Part shown: piece after piece, positions 8,593-17,147 of the stretch | Layout of the letters: each line of letters opens with the position of its first letter | Position numbering within the stretch: position 1 is the stretch's first letter | Assembly: GCA_963803025.1 (NCBI GenBank) | Contig: CAWDKZ010000022.1 | Location: 1 to 64,000, forward strand | Reading direction: 5' to 3' | DNA from: Bog-793 sp963803025 | Lineage (GTDB): Bacteria > Actinomycetota > Acidimicrobiia > Acidimicrobiales > Bog-793 | Length of the DNA: 64,000 bases | Made by a program: the position numbers and the translations under genes | Notes under the pieces: model-generated | Told to the model about the DNA's origin: nothing | The model's database searches: none | Seen by the model: the letters and a program-made list of their open reading frames with translations, nothing else

Positions 8593-9843
8593 ATGGCTGC
8601 CCAGCTCGGGCCCGATGCGCCACTGGCCGTCCCGACAGAGCCGAACGTGGGCAACCTCGGCGCACTGAGGGTGTGCATCGCCTATGACTGCCTCTACCCC
8701 CTGACGATCGGTGGGGCCGAGCACTGGTACCGCACGCTCGGCGAGCGCCTCGTCGGCGCCGGAGCGCAGGTCATCTACCTCACCCGTCGCCAATGGACCG
8801 TGGAGGGGCCGAGAATCGACGGATTCCGGGTCGTCGCGGTGATGCCAGAGGCCGACCTGTACCGAGCGGACGGGACGAGGAGGTTGCGACCGCCCCTCCG
8901 CTTCGGGTGGGGTGTCCTCTGGTGGCTGCTCCGTCACCGGCGAGACGTCGACGTCGTGCGCGTCGCGAGCTTTCCCTTCTTCTCGCTGCTCGCGACGCGC
9001 CTGGCGCTTATCGGGACGGGCAAGCCGGTCGAGGTCGACTGGTTCGAGGTCTGGCCGAGGAGGTTCTGGCTCGAGTACGCCGGCGGCTTTTCCGGACGCG
9101 TCGGTTTCCTCGTCCAGGAGACCTGCATCCAGTTGACGAGCCACGCGTTCGTCTTCTGGCACCACACCGAGGCGCGCCTGCGCGCCCACGGCTTCCGCGG
9201 GCGTCTCACCGTGCTGGCGGGATTGCTCCCACCCGTTGCGCGCCCGTCGACAGGGTCGATCAGTCCTGCCGAACCTGCCGTTCTCTTCGCCGGGAGGATG
9301 GTGAAGGACAAAGGTGTTCGCCTGCTGCCGGACGCGCTGAGGATCGCCCGGTCGGAGCACCCCTCGTTGCGGCTCATCATGGTGGGGGAGGGTCCCGAGC
9401 AAGCGCTCCTCGAGGGGCGCCTTCGTGAGCTCGGTCTCCGCGAAGCGGCTTCGTTCCCCGGCAAGGTGTCCGACCCTGAGCTCGCCGAACTGTTCGCGAC
9501 CGCGACCTGCGTCGTCGTCGCCTCGGTGAGGGAGGGATACGGGCTCGTCGTGGTCGAGGCAGCCGCAGCCGGGACGCCTTCGGTCGTCGCTGCCAACCCA
9601 GAAAATGCCGCCACGGGACACGTTGTCGAGGGATTGAACGGGTTCGTCGTCGAGCCGACACCGGAGGGCCTCGCGCGTGGCATCGCCGCGGCCATCGAGG
9701 GTGGCGACCGGCTGCGTCGTTCGACCGCCGACTGGTATCGCGACCATGCCGACTCGCAGGGCATGCTGCGCGCCGCGGACGAGGTGATCGCCCTTCACCG
9801 GCTGAACGGTGCGCCGAGACAAGGCGCCGCCCGGTCCACCTGA
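8593..9843 (+). CDS. GT4-family glycosyltransferase
   Basis: Intact GT4 glycosyltransferase of 416 residues. The N-terminal domain begins after about 24 residues (VCIAYDCLYPLTIGGAEHWY, with the GGAE loop typical of the family). The C-terminal domain has LFAGRMVKDKG, LIMVGEGPE and the EX7E motif in VREGYGLVVVEAAAAG. ATG 8593 was chosen with GGGGG about 10 nt upstream; a TTG at 8575 is an alternative. It follows the frameshifted GT4 closely and is probably co-transcribed. Sugar donor and acceptor are unknown. Confidence 0.85.
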   Translation: MAAQLGPDAPLAVPTEPNVGNLGALRVCIAYDCLYPLTIGGAEHWYRTLGERLVGAGAQVIYLTRRQWTVEGPRIDGFRVVAVMPEADLYRADGTRRLRPPLRFGWGVLWWLLRHRRDVDVVRVASFPFFSLLATRLALIGTGKPVEVDWFEVWPRRFWLEYAGGFSGRVGFLVQETCIQLTSHAFVFWHHTEARLRAHGFRGRLTVLAGLLPPVARPSTGSISPAEPAVLFAGRMVKDKGVRLLPDALRIARSEHPSLRLIMVGEGPEQALLEGRLRELGLREAASFPGKVSDPELAELFATATCVVVASVREGYGLVVVEAAAAGTPSVVAANPENAATGHVVEGLNGFVVEPTPEGLARGIAAAIEGGDRLRRSTADWYRDHADSQGMLRAADEVIALHRLNGAPRQGAARST

Positions 9844-10196
9844 CGGCACGGTCCCCTTCAGCCTGGCGCCTCACGGCCAGACGAATGGCCTCGGGAGCTC
9901 GCCCCTTGCCGATGGCCGCTCCCCGGCAACAGGAGCGAGGGCCGGGGCGTCGAGCCGAGCACGAGAACGACTCGTCGCGTGCCGCGGCGACTCTCGCGCC
10001 ATGCCGGCGCCCGACGCGCGGTGGTCGACAGCACGGCGTCGCCAGGGCGCGCGACCGGCCGCGCGACCCGTGTTCGCCAGTCGCCCGCGCCGAGCGCGGT
10101 CGGCCCTAAGCCGACCGAACGGCGGGAGGCACGGCCGGTGCCGGGCGTCGATCGCCCGAGTCGGGCGTCTCGCCTGGTCCCGTGGCCCTGGAGGAC
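9844..10196. other. Convergent intergenic region with one hairpin
   Basis: About 350 bases between two converging genes with no gene seen. GGTCGGC-cctaa-GCCGACC at 10098-10116 is a perfect 7-bp hairpin without a T-tract. It might act as a bidirectional terminator, but this is weak. Confidence 0.35.
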
Positions 10197-12188
10197 TCAC
10201 GGCGTGGCGATGGGACGCATCGACACGGAGTACACGGAGGCCCGGACACCGGATCGAACGATGACCTTGACCTCGAGGGAATTGCCGACGGCGGCGGGCA
10301 CCGGGTCGACACGGAAGGGACCGACCCCGTAGTAGAGCGATCCCGGGGAGCTCGACCGGTAGGGATCGGCCGAGGTCACCTGGACCTCCAGGTTGGCGTT
10401 CACGGTGCCCCGCGTCGACCGGTATCTCCGCTTGGCGAGCATCGTGTTCGTCGTCGTGTCCCACACTTCGATCTTGGTGAACCCGGAACACCTGAGCCTC
10501 ACACTTGCCTGATATCGACCGACTCCTTCTAGCCAGTAGTCGTTGAAAAGCAGCTGGCCCGCTGTCCCGTTCGATTGCAGGTGCCAGCTGGCGAGGGGGC
10601 CGGTCAGCACCCGAGTCCCGACTGCGGTCTCGAACAAAGCCGCCGGCAGGGTTTGTGGCACCTTCGGGATCGACAACCAGACGGGTCTCGTGCTTTGCGG
10701 AACGCTCAACCGGAACACCCAGATCCCGTCGTCCTCCAAGACGAGCCGCGCCCTGGGATCAGAAGCAAGGCGGTCGACGACATCCAGCGACTGGACGACC
10801 GTCTCCGTCTCGATGCCCGCGTAGGGCGCGACGACGAACCAGGTCGCCGGGGCGACAACCCGCACCCGGAACGGGGGCCAGGAGTAGAGGGGACTGAAGT
10901 ACTTCCGCCCGGCGAAGTCGCCGACGACTCCCTGCGAAGCGACGACCCCGTCTTTTTCCGGAATCCTCGCCTCGACGCGGTTGAGCACGCTCGCCGCGGT
11001 CGGCGACACTCGGAGCCACGTCGACGGGATTTGCGGTATCCAGACGACACCCCAGCCGACGACGTTGAGACCCGCGACGAGCATGAGCGCGCGCGCGAGC
11101 CGAGCTCCGAATCGGCGGTGCAACCACGAGAGCGCGAGCACGGTTCCGATCGGCGTGAACATGTAGATGGGGAGGTTCTGGAAGCTCGGGGTGATCGGAC
11201 CGACGTACGACTGGATGCCGTTCTCACCGAGCACCACCGCGGCGACGCCGACAAAGGGAGCGGTGAACAAGCCGAGCAGCCCGCTCGGAGAGACGTTCGC
11301 CAGTGTGTCGACCCAGCGGTTTCCCAGGTTGGCGAAAACGGAGAACCCATGACGGAGGAGGGTCATGACAGGGTCGGTCACGAACTGGCCGGCGAGACGT
11401 TGTGATGCGGCAGAAGAGCCGGCAGGAGTCGGGGGAAGCGTTCCGCCCGCACCGAGCTTGGTGAGGACGAGGAACCAGGCGGTCGCGCCGACGATCAGGA
11501 TGAAGGCGGGCCAGCGTCGCTTGCGCTTGAACAGCAGGCCGAGGCCGATTCCGGCCAGGTAGGTGGCAGGGACCATCCCGGAAAGGAGGGTGAGGCCACT
11601 CCAGATCCAACCGCGCTTGCGACCACGCGACAAATCCCGCGCGGCGAGGATGGCGAACAGCGTCCCAACGGCTTCCGAGTGGTAGTCCCAGGACGCCGAC
11701 CAGTAGATCCACGGGTCGGCGACGAGGAGGAGCAGCCCGAGGCTCGACAGCGCGAAGAATGGCAAGTCACGTCGGGCACGGATGATCTCGGTGAGCCAGG
11801 AGAAGGCGACGGCCTCGGCCCCGACGATCGCGAGGTCCTGGATCACGAGCAACGTGATGGGATGTGGCCAGAGCAATCCGAAGATGGCCAAAGGCCAGAT
11901 GATGAAGATCCCCTGCGCCTTCCAGAAGCCGGCGGCACCGAGAACTCCGTGGCTGATGAGGTACCAGGCCTGATAGCAGCCCGCGAAGTCGTAACCGAGC
12001 ACGGCTCGGTTCGCTTCGAGCACGCTCCACAGCACCAACGCCACGAGTTGAACCGCGAGGACTGCCAGCCCCCATCGGCGAATCCGGTGCAGTTCGACCT
12101 GCTCTCGCAGGGCGCGGCGAGAAAGGGGCACCCCGGAAGCATCAGGCGTCTCGAGCGCGACGGGCTGCGATTCCGACGCCGTCGTCAT
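10197..12188 (-). CDS. DUF2079-type multi-pass membrane protein
   Basis: Membrane protein of 663 residues resembling the DUF2079 family, a group with the look of GT-C-fold proteins. Near the N-terminus, YDFAGCYQAWYLISHG fits the loop after the first membrane helix in that family. A run of hydrophobic segments fills the first 400 residues; the C-terminal 250 residues are mostly soluble and probably extracytoplasmic. Family members often sit among surface glycan genes, as here, but their reaction is unproven. ATG 12188 was chosen because the 18 codons upstream are polar and unlike the family. Confidence 0.7.
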   Translation of the reverse strand: MTTASESQPVALETPDASGVPLSRRALREQVELHRIRRWGLAVLAVQLVALVLWSVLEANRAVLGYDFAGCYQAWYLISHGVLGAAGFWKAQGIFIIWPLAIFGLLWPHPITLLVIQDLAIVGAEAVAFSWLTEIIRARRDLPFFALSSLGLLLLVADPWIYWSASWDYHSEAVGTLFAILAARDLSRGRKRGWIWSGLTLLSGMVPATYLAGIGLGLLFKRKRRWPAFILIVGATAWFLVLTKLGAGGTLPPTPAGSSAASQRLAGQFVTDPVMTLLRHGFSVFANLGNRWVDTLANVSPSGLLGLFTAPFVGVAAVVLGENGIQSYVGPITPSFQNLPIYMFTPIGTVLALSWLHRRFGARLARALMLVAGLNVVGWGVVWIPQIPSTWLRVSPTAASVLNRVEARIPEKDGVVASQGVVGDFAGRKYFSPLYSWPPFRVRVVAPATWFVVAPYAGIETETVVQSLDVVDRLASDPRARLVLEDDGIWVFRLSVPQSTRPVWLSIPKVPQTLPAALFETAVGTRVLTGPLASWHLQSNGTAGQLLFNDYWLEGVGRYQASVRLRCSGFTKIEVWDTTTNTMLAKRRYRSTRGTVNANLEVQVTSADPYRSSSPGSLYYGVGPFRVDPVPAAVGNSLEVKVIVRSGVRASVYSVSMRPIATP

Positions 12189-12395
12189 CGTTGACCCGTG
12201 GGTGGAGACGCCAACGCTTCTGCTTCCTCGCTCGCTGTCCAAAACGCAGCACGATCTGCAGGCAGGGCCAGGGTAGTCGTGCCGACCGATGCCGGATCGG
12301 ACCGGGAACAGCCCCGGATTACCCCCGGCTGAAAGGGAGTTTCGGGCAGACGGCGTCAGGCCTTCTCGGATCCGCCGGGCAAGCCTCTGTGGTGA

Positions 12396-14717
12396 TCATC
12401 GCGACGCGTCTGCGCCGTCGGCGATCCCGGTGGTCGCGGATCTTGTCCGCGCCCGGCGGTGCCAGAAGCGCGGCACGATTCCGAGAGCGATGAGGGTGAC
12501 AATGGCGAGGGCAAAGAGTTCCGGATAATCGGCATAAGCCTGATACCGGAACGTCACGACGTGGCTTCCGGGGCTCACCCGGACCCCGACGTACGCGGGG
12601 CCGATCATCTCGGTCTTCTCCGGTCGCCCGTCGACCGTGACGCGCCATCCCGGATCGAACGTCGCCTTGAGCAGCACGACCGCGGTGCGATTCGCCCTCA
12701 CGGTCACGCGCACGAGTCCGTCGGCGAGGTCGTCGGACTGGCGAATGACCTCTCCGGCGGGTCCTTTGGGGAGCTTCGGCGAGGCGAGCGTCGGGGTGGC
12801 GGCCGAGCGGCCCCCGAACGCGACCACGGGGTACAGCCCTTCACCGGCACGGTCGGCTTGCACGAACGACGCCGAGTCCGCCCCGAGGTGTGCCCTGTCC
12901 TCGACGAGCGCGGGACCGTAGGTGTCGACCACCTGGACGTAGCCGTCGTGCGGGAGGATCCAGAGCTCGTAGGCACCGGCCCGCTGGAGGAGCCGCGCGC
13001 CCGGAGGCGTCTTATGTCCCGCCGGGTAGATGAGGAAGCGCACACCGAAGAGGGCGAAGTCGGCGGGATTGGCGTCATCGAAGTACGCCTCGGGGTCGCT
13101 CATCAGCGAGAAGGTGCGGTTCGTGAAGCCGATCTCGTCCACCTGGTCGTTTGTCAGGTACTCGGCGACCGGCACCCATCCGACGCGGAAGCGCGCCCCC
13201 CAGCCCGAGAAAGCCATGCCGGCGTAGACGCGTCCGCCGCCGAGGCGCTCAACCGTCGCGACCAGTCGGTTGACCTGCATCTCCGCAGTCGACGCGGCAC
13301 GCTGCGTCGCGATGAAGCTCGCGTCGGCGGCATCGGCGCTCGCGATCTCGGTCCACGCTGGCGCCATCGCCCCGATCACGAGGCCCGCGATCAGGACACG
13401 GGCGAGGACCGGACGCAGGCCCCGGCCCAGCCAGGAGTCGATCCCCCCTCGGAACACGCGGCGTGCAGCGAGAAGGGCGAACTGTCCGAGAGCGACGGCC
13501 CCGACGCCGGCGAGGAGAACACCGCCCAGGTGCACCCCGATGAGGAAGCGTCGAGTGAAGATGTCTCGGTTGCCGGGCAGCAGGTCGTAGACCGGCCCGA
13601 GCGTCGTCCTGCCGAAGAAGAACACGAGACTCGTGAGGAAGACGAGCACGTGGGCTCGTGAGGCGAGGTGGCGCCGCCACCGCACGAGGCAGCCGAAGAG
13701 CCCGACGCCGGCGAGGATCGTGATCACGGGAAACCGGCCCTCGTCGAAGATCTGTCCCGTCACGAGCCAGCTCAACACCTGTCGGGCGCCGTAGGAGTTG
13801 GCGTCCGGACCGTTCTGCAGGAACTCGTCGATCGACGTCCAGCCGCGGTAGGCGACCAACGGGACGATCGCCCAGGCAGCGAGGCAGAACCCACCGACGG
13901 CGACGACGAGTGCACGTCCGAGGCGCTCGACGACGCGGGACGGTCTGAGGACGAGCCACAGCGCGACCGGGACGAAGGCGAGATAGCCGGTTTCGAAGTG
14001 GAGCGCGGCGGTCAAGGCGATGAAAAGGGCGGCGAGCAGGTAGTTGCGGCCGTCGTTGACGGCCCGCCAGGAGAATCCCCAGGCGAGTGGGAGCGTCCAC
14101 ATGCCCCAGGCCTGCGACCAGACCCCGAAACCGCTCCAGAGATAGGCACCCTGCTCGTATCCGATGCCGATCGCGCTCGCGAGGAAGGGCGCGACCAGGG
14201 CGGCGAACGCCGACTCCCAGCGGGTCCAGCCGAAAAGTCGCCCAGCGGCATAGACGCTGATGGGCCAGGAGACGACGAGCAGATACAGCATGAAGCTGAA
14301 CGACTGATTCGCGCCAAAGACGAGTCCGATCAGCCCGGTGATCATCGCTCCGAGGCTCTGGTAGTGGAGATAAAGCGGGGACCCGAGACCGAGATACGGG
14401 AACCACCCTTCGAGGGGAAATCGGCCGGCCCTCAACAGGGCGACTGCGTAACGCACCATTTCCGAGTGGAAGGCGGAGTCGTTGAGGTGCGGTACGTACG
14501 CGATCTCCGAGCGCAGCTCGATCGCGATGAACACGACCGGGGCGAGGACGACGCCGGCCGGCCCGAAGCGGGCGAACCGCGGGGAACCGCGCCCGGGCTT
14601 CGTATCGGCAGCGCGGTCGGACTCGGTCACGGGCGCGGACGAGCCGACGGTGGCCGAAGCACGGCGAAGATCCGCGACCAAGGCATCGGACTGGCCGGGA
14701 GAATGCTCACTACCCAT
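12396..14717 (-). CDS. Large YfhO/PTPS-related-type membrane protein
   Basis: Polytopic membrane protein of 773 residues. After a polar N-terminus of about 55 residues it has roughly a dozen hydrophobic segments, then a C-terminal soluble domain whose end (FDPGWRVTVDGRPEK, SPGSHVVTFRY) matches the terminal beta domain of YfhO-like and 6-pyruvoyl-tetrahydropterin-synthase-related membrane proteins, followed by one last membrane segment. YfhO is implicated in glycosylation of teichoic acids in Firmicutes; a comparable surface-glycan role here is inference. ATG 14717 has GAGGAA 8 nt upstream. It lies in the same orientation as the DUF2079 gene. Positions 12189-12395 hold nothing recognised. Confidence 0.75.
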   Translation of the reverse strand: MGSEHSPGQSDALVADLRRASATVGSSAPVTESDRAADTKPGRGSPRFARFGPAGVVLAPVVFIAIELRSEIAYVPHLNDSAFHSEMVRYAVALLRAGRFPLEGWFPYLGLGSPLYLHYQSLGAMITGLIGLVFGANQSFSFMLYLLVVSWPISVYAAGRLFGWTRWESAFAALVAPFLASAIGIGYEQGAYLWSGFGVWSQAWGMWTLPLAWGFSWRAVNDGRNYLLAALFIALTAALHFETGYLAFVPVALWLVLRPSRVVERLGRALVVAVGGFCLAAWAIVPLVAYRGWTSIDEFLQNGPDANSYGARQVLSWLVTGQIFDEGRFPVITILAGVGLFGCLVRWRRHLASRAHVLVFLTSLVFFFGRTTLGPVYDLLPGNRDIFTRRFLIGVHLGGVLLAGVGAVALGQFALLAARRVFRGGIDSWLGRGLRPVLARVLIAGLVIGAMAPAWTEIASADAADASFIATQRAASTAEMQVNRLVATVERLGGGRVYAGMAFSGWGARFRVGWVPVAEYLTNDQVDEIGFTNRTFSLMSDPEAYFDDANPADFALFGVRFLIYPAGHKTPPGARLLQRAGAYELWILPHDGYVQVVDTYGPALVEDRAHLGADSASFVQADRAGEGLYPVVAFGGRSAATPTLASPKLPKGPAGEVIRQSDDLADGLVRVTVRANRTAVVLLKATFDPGWRVTVDGRPEKTEMIGPAYVGVRVSPGSHVVTFRYQAYADYPELFALAIVTLIALGIVPRFWHRRARTRSATTGIADGADASR

Positions 14718-14785
14718 CGGGTGAATTCCTCGGCAAGGCGTGCGCATTCGGATCATCTACCCGTCGGTTCCGCATCTCGCGACGC

Positions 14786-15250
14786 TCACGTCTTGCGAGG
14801 CGCGCTCTTGGTACAAACCGTGTCGTGGATCAGCTTGGTGAGTTTGTGCACCTCCGTGGTGAGATCGGTGTTCTGCTGAACGGCGACCGACAGCTTGTGC
14901 TCGACGCCGCTGATCTGCTGGTCCTGCGCACTGATCCGGGCGAGGGTCCTCTCGAGGTTGCGTTCGGAGCGGTTCGACGATGCCCCCACGAGGAATCCGA
15001 TGTAGAGCTCAGCGATGGTCGTGATGGTGTTCAGCGGGAAGTTGAAACCATTCGAGGTGAACCACGCGGGCAGGAAGCTGTGCTTGGCGAAGTAGGGACC
15101 GAGCGCGATCCAGGTCCCGACGAGCAGGATCCAAATGATGATGTTCGTCGGTGTCCCCATGCCGTAGCTGACTTTGTCGGCTATCCGTTGAAACAGCGAG
15201 AGCCTTTCTGTGGTTGCGACCGACCGCGACGGGTGCAGCACCTGGTTCAT
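14786..15250 (-). CDS. Small membrane protein, low-affinity-iron-permease-like
   Basis: Protein of 154 residues with two membrane segments (around residues 30-50 and 70-90) and a long charged C-terminal helix predicted to form a coiled coil (SERNLERTLARISAQDQQ). The layout FQRIADKVSYGMGTP, WILLVGTWIALGPYF and NTITTIAELYIGF resembles proteins annotated as low-affinity iron permease (PF04120 type), but the match is from memory. ATG 15250 has GGAGG 5 nt upstream. Iron transport is not demonstrated for most such bacterial proteins. Confidence 0.6.
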   Translation of the reverse strand: MNQVLHPSRSVATTERLSLFQRIADKVSYGMGTPTNIIIWILLVGTWIALGPYFAKHSFLPAWFTSNGFNFPLNTITTIAELYIGFLVGASSNRSERNLERTLARISAQDQQISGVEHKLSVAVQQNTDLTTEVHKLTKLIHDTVCTKSAPRKT

Positions 15251-15557
15251 CACGCCTCCGTTCTCGCTCCTGTTGGTCGTGAAGCGTAGGGCGTCGGAAT
15301 CGAGGATCGATGGACGGCAACTGCCCGGCAAGAGGCGGATAGGGGGCCTGTCCGTGGCTGCGTCCGGCAGGCCTCGTCCGAGAGCGCCGGGCGCTGCCGG
15401 CGGACGGTGTCGATCCGGCGCGAGCCGGATAGCCGTCCCCGCCGGTCAGCCGTGGCCGACGTCGCGCCTCACCTCGCCCGGGGACCCTCGCCGTCGGGGG
15501 CTCGCGGCCGGTTCGTAGGACGCGCCGACCCACGGTGGGCGGCGCGGGTGGGTTCGG
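15251..15557. other. Intergenic region with one candidate promoter
   Basis: About 300 bases. On the minus strand TACGCT at 15288-15283 could be the -10 of the small membrane protein gene, giving a leader of about 26 nt that contains its GGAGG. Nothing else is recognised. Confidence 0.4.
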
Positions 15558-16166
15558 CTAGGGGATCTCGGACAGTTCGCCGTTCGCGCCGCGGCCGAAG
15601 AGCGGAAGGGAACCGAGGGAGTGGACGAGACCCGCGTCGGGTCCGAGAGTGTCCCGCCAGGCCGCTCCTTCGGTCGCGAGGACCCCGACGGCGATCGGAT
15701 GCGCGCCGGCGCGCCGCAGGAGGGCGAGCGCGGCGTGCACGGACGCTCCCGTCGAGATGACGTCGTCGATCAACGCGACGTTCCGACCGGCGGTGACGTC
15801 GATCCGATTCCGGTCGAGCAGGAGCTGCTGAGTCCCGCCGGTCGTGATCGATCGAAGGGGCTCGGAGAGGGCGTCGACGAGGTGGATCTTCGGGGTCTTC
15901 TGGAGCACCAGGTAGTCGTCGATTCCAAGCGCCCGGACGACTTCGATGGCGATCGGAATGCCCATCGTCGCCACGGAGGCGATGACCTCGACGCCGAGCG
16001 GCGCAAGCTGGTCGGCGAGTTCGCGTCCGGCTTGCTCGGCGAAACGCACTCCCTGGTCGACGGTGATCAACAAGGCGATCGCCAGGTCGTCGGAGACGGC
16101 CATCAGCGGCAGGTCCAGATCCTGTGAGCCGATGCGGGCGCGATGGACACCGAGCGGCGCGGTCAC
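15558..16166 (-). CDS. Type I phosphoribosyltransferase (purine type)
   Basis: Phosphoribosyltransferase of 202 residues. The PRPP-binding signature is VALIDDVISTGAS (around residues 131-143), followed by a hydrophobic strand and helix typical of adenine and xanthine phosphoribosyltransferases. VEVIASVATMGIPIA near residue 60 matches the strand and loop that bind pyrophosphate. It probably converts a purine base and PRPP to the nucleotide, but the hood region does not identify the base. The start is GTG 16166; 37 nt separate it from nfo, so the two may be co-transcribed. Confidence 0.8.
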   Translation of the reverse strand: MTAPLGVHRARIGSQDLDLPLMAVSDDLAIALLITVDQGVRFAEQAGRELADQLAPLGVEVIASVATMGIPIAIEVVRALGIDDYLVLQKTPKIHLVDALSEPLRSITTGGTQQLLLDRNRIDVTAGRNVALIDDVISTGASVHAALALLRRAGAHPIAVGVLATEGAAWRDTLGPDAGLVHSLGSLPLFGRGANGELSEIP

Positions 16167-16203
16167 CGCGAGATCGTGGCCCGCGGGTGCCGGAGATGCA
16201 ACA

Positions 16204-17106
16204 TCAGCGAGACGGTGACCTCTTGGTCCGTCTGCGTTGGTCGAGCCCGCCGGCGAGGATCGACCGCGCCTTGGTCACGTCTTCGCCGCGGGGTCCGTGC
16301 CCGGAGCCCGGGACCTCGAGAATCGCCGGGACGCGGTCGAGCAGGGGATGGCTGACGAGGAGCCCGAGCGCCTCGGCCCCGATCTCGCCCTCGCCGAGGT
16401 TCTCGTGCCGATCCCGATTTGACCCGAGAGCGACCTTCGAGTCGTTGAGGTGAATGCAGGCGAGCCGGTCGAGTCCGATCGTCCGGTCGAGCTCGAGCAC
16501 GACATGGTCGGCTTCGGTTGCGTCTCGATACGCGACGCCCGAGGCGAACAGGTGCTGGGTATCGAGGCAGGCGCCCAGGCGGCGGTCGCGATCCGCCGCC
16601 TCGATGATGGCGGCGATCTCGTCGAAGGTTCGCCCGACGGTGCCGCCGGCCCCGGCCGCGTTCTCGATGAGGAGTGGGCAGGTCGCGGCGCCGAGGGCGT
16701 CGCCGGCCTCGTCGAGCGCCGAGGAAAGCCGCGCCGCGACGGCCGCGATCACGGGCTCGAAGCCCTCACCGCGGTGACTCCCGACGTGAACGATCATGCC
16801 GGCGGCGCCGATCGCCGACGCGGCGACGAGGTTCTCGGCGAGACAGACCCGCGAACGCTCGGCGAGACCGAGATCGGGTGACGCGAGGTTGATGAGGTAC
16901 GTCGCGTGGCAGAACGTCGCTTGGACCTGCGTCTCGGCTTGTTGCGCGGCGCGGTAGGCGTCGAGCTCGGCCGCGGTGTGCGAAGGGCTGCGCCAGGTGC
17001 GCGGGCTCTGAGTGAAGATCTGGATGACATCGGCGTCGAGTTCCCGGCCGCGTTCGAGCGCCCGTTCGAGACCGCCCGACGAGCTGACGTGCGCGCCGAT
17101 GAGCAT
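16204..17106 (-). CDS. nfo: Endonuclease IV (AP endonuclease)
   Basis: Metal-dependent apurinic/apyrimidinic endonuclease acting in base excision repair. It opens with IGAHVSSSGGL and carries the family signatures: IQIFTQSPR, VHVGSH, LIENAAG, CLDTQHLFASG, IHLNDSK followed by DRHENLGEG, and a C-terminal E in ILEVPG. All are metal-ligand positions of the TIM-barrel fold. At 300 residues it is the usual length. ATG 17106 is preceded on the minus strand by TACCGT at a 6-nt gap, suggesting a leaderless transcript. It is divergent from miaB. Confidence 0.93.
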   Translation of the reverse strand: MLIGAHVSSSGGLERALERGRELDADVIQIFTQSPRTWRSPSHTAAELDAYRAAQQAETQVQATFCHATYLINLASPDLGLAERSRVCLAENLVAASAIGAAGMIVHVGSHRGEGFEPVIAAVAARLSSALDEAGDALGAATCPLLIENAAGAGGTVGRTFDEIAAIIEAADRDRRLGACLDTQHLFASGVAYRDATEADHVVLELDRTIGLDRLACIHLNDSKVALGSNRDRHENLGEGEIGAEALGLLVSHPLLDRVPAILEVPGSGHGPRGEDVTKARSILAGGLDQRRRTKRSPSR

Positions 17107-17112
17107 CCCAGG

Positions 17113-17118
17113 ACGGTA
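17113..17118 (-). promoter_or_regulatory. Candidate leaderless -10 of nfo
   Basis: TACCGT on the minus strand lies 6 nt before ATG 17106. It sits back to back with the miaB element 18 bp away. Confidence 0.45.
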
Positions 17119-17135
17119 ACCGCTCCCGGGGCGCG

Positions 17136-17141
17136 TAGCCT
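17136..17141 (+). promoter_or_regulatory. Candidate leaderless -10 of miaB
   Basis: TAGCCT lies 6 nt before the GTG start at 17148. There is no Shine-Dalgarno sequence in between. Confidence 0.45.
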
Positions 17142-17147
17142 TGGCGC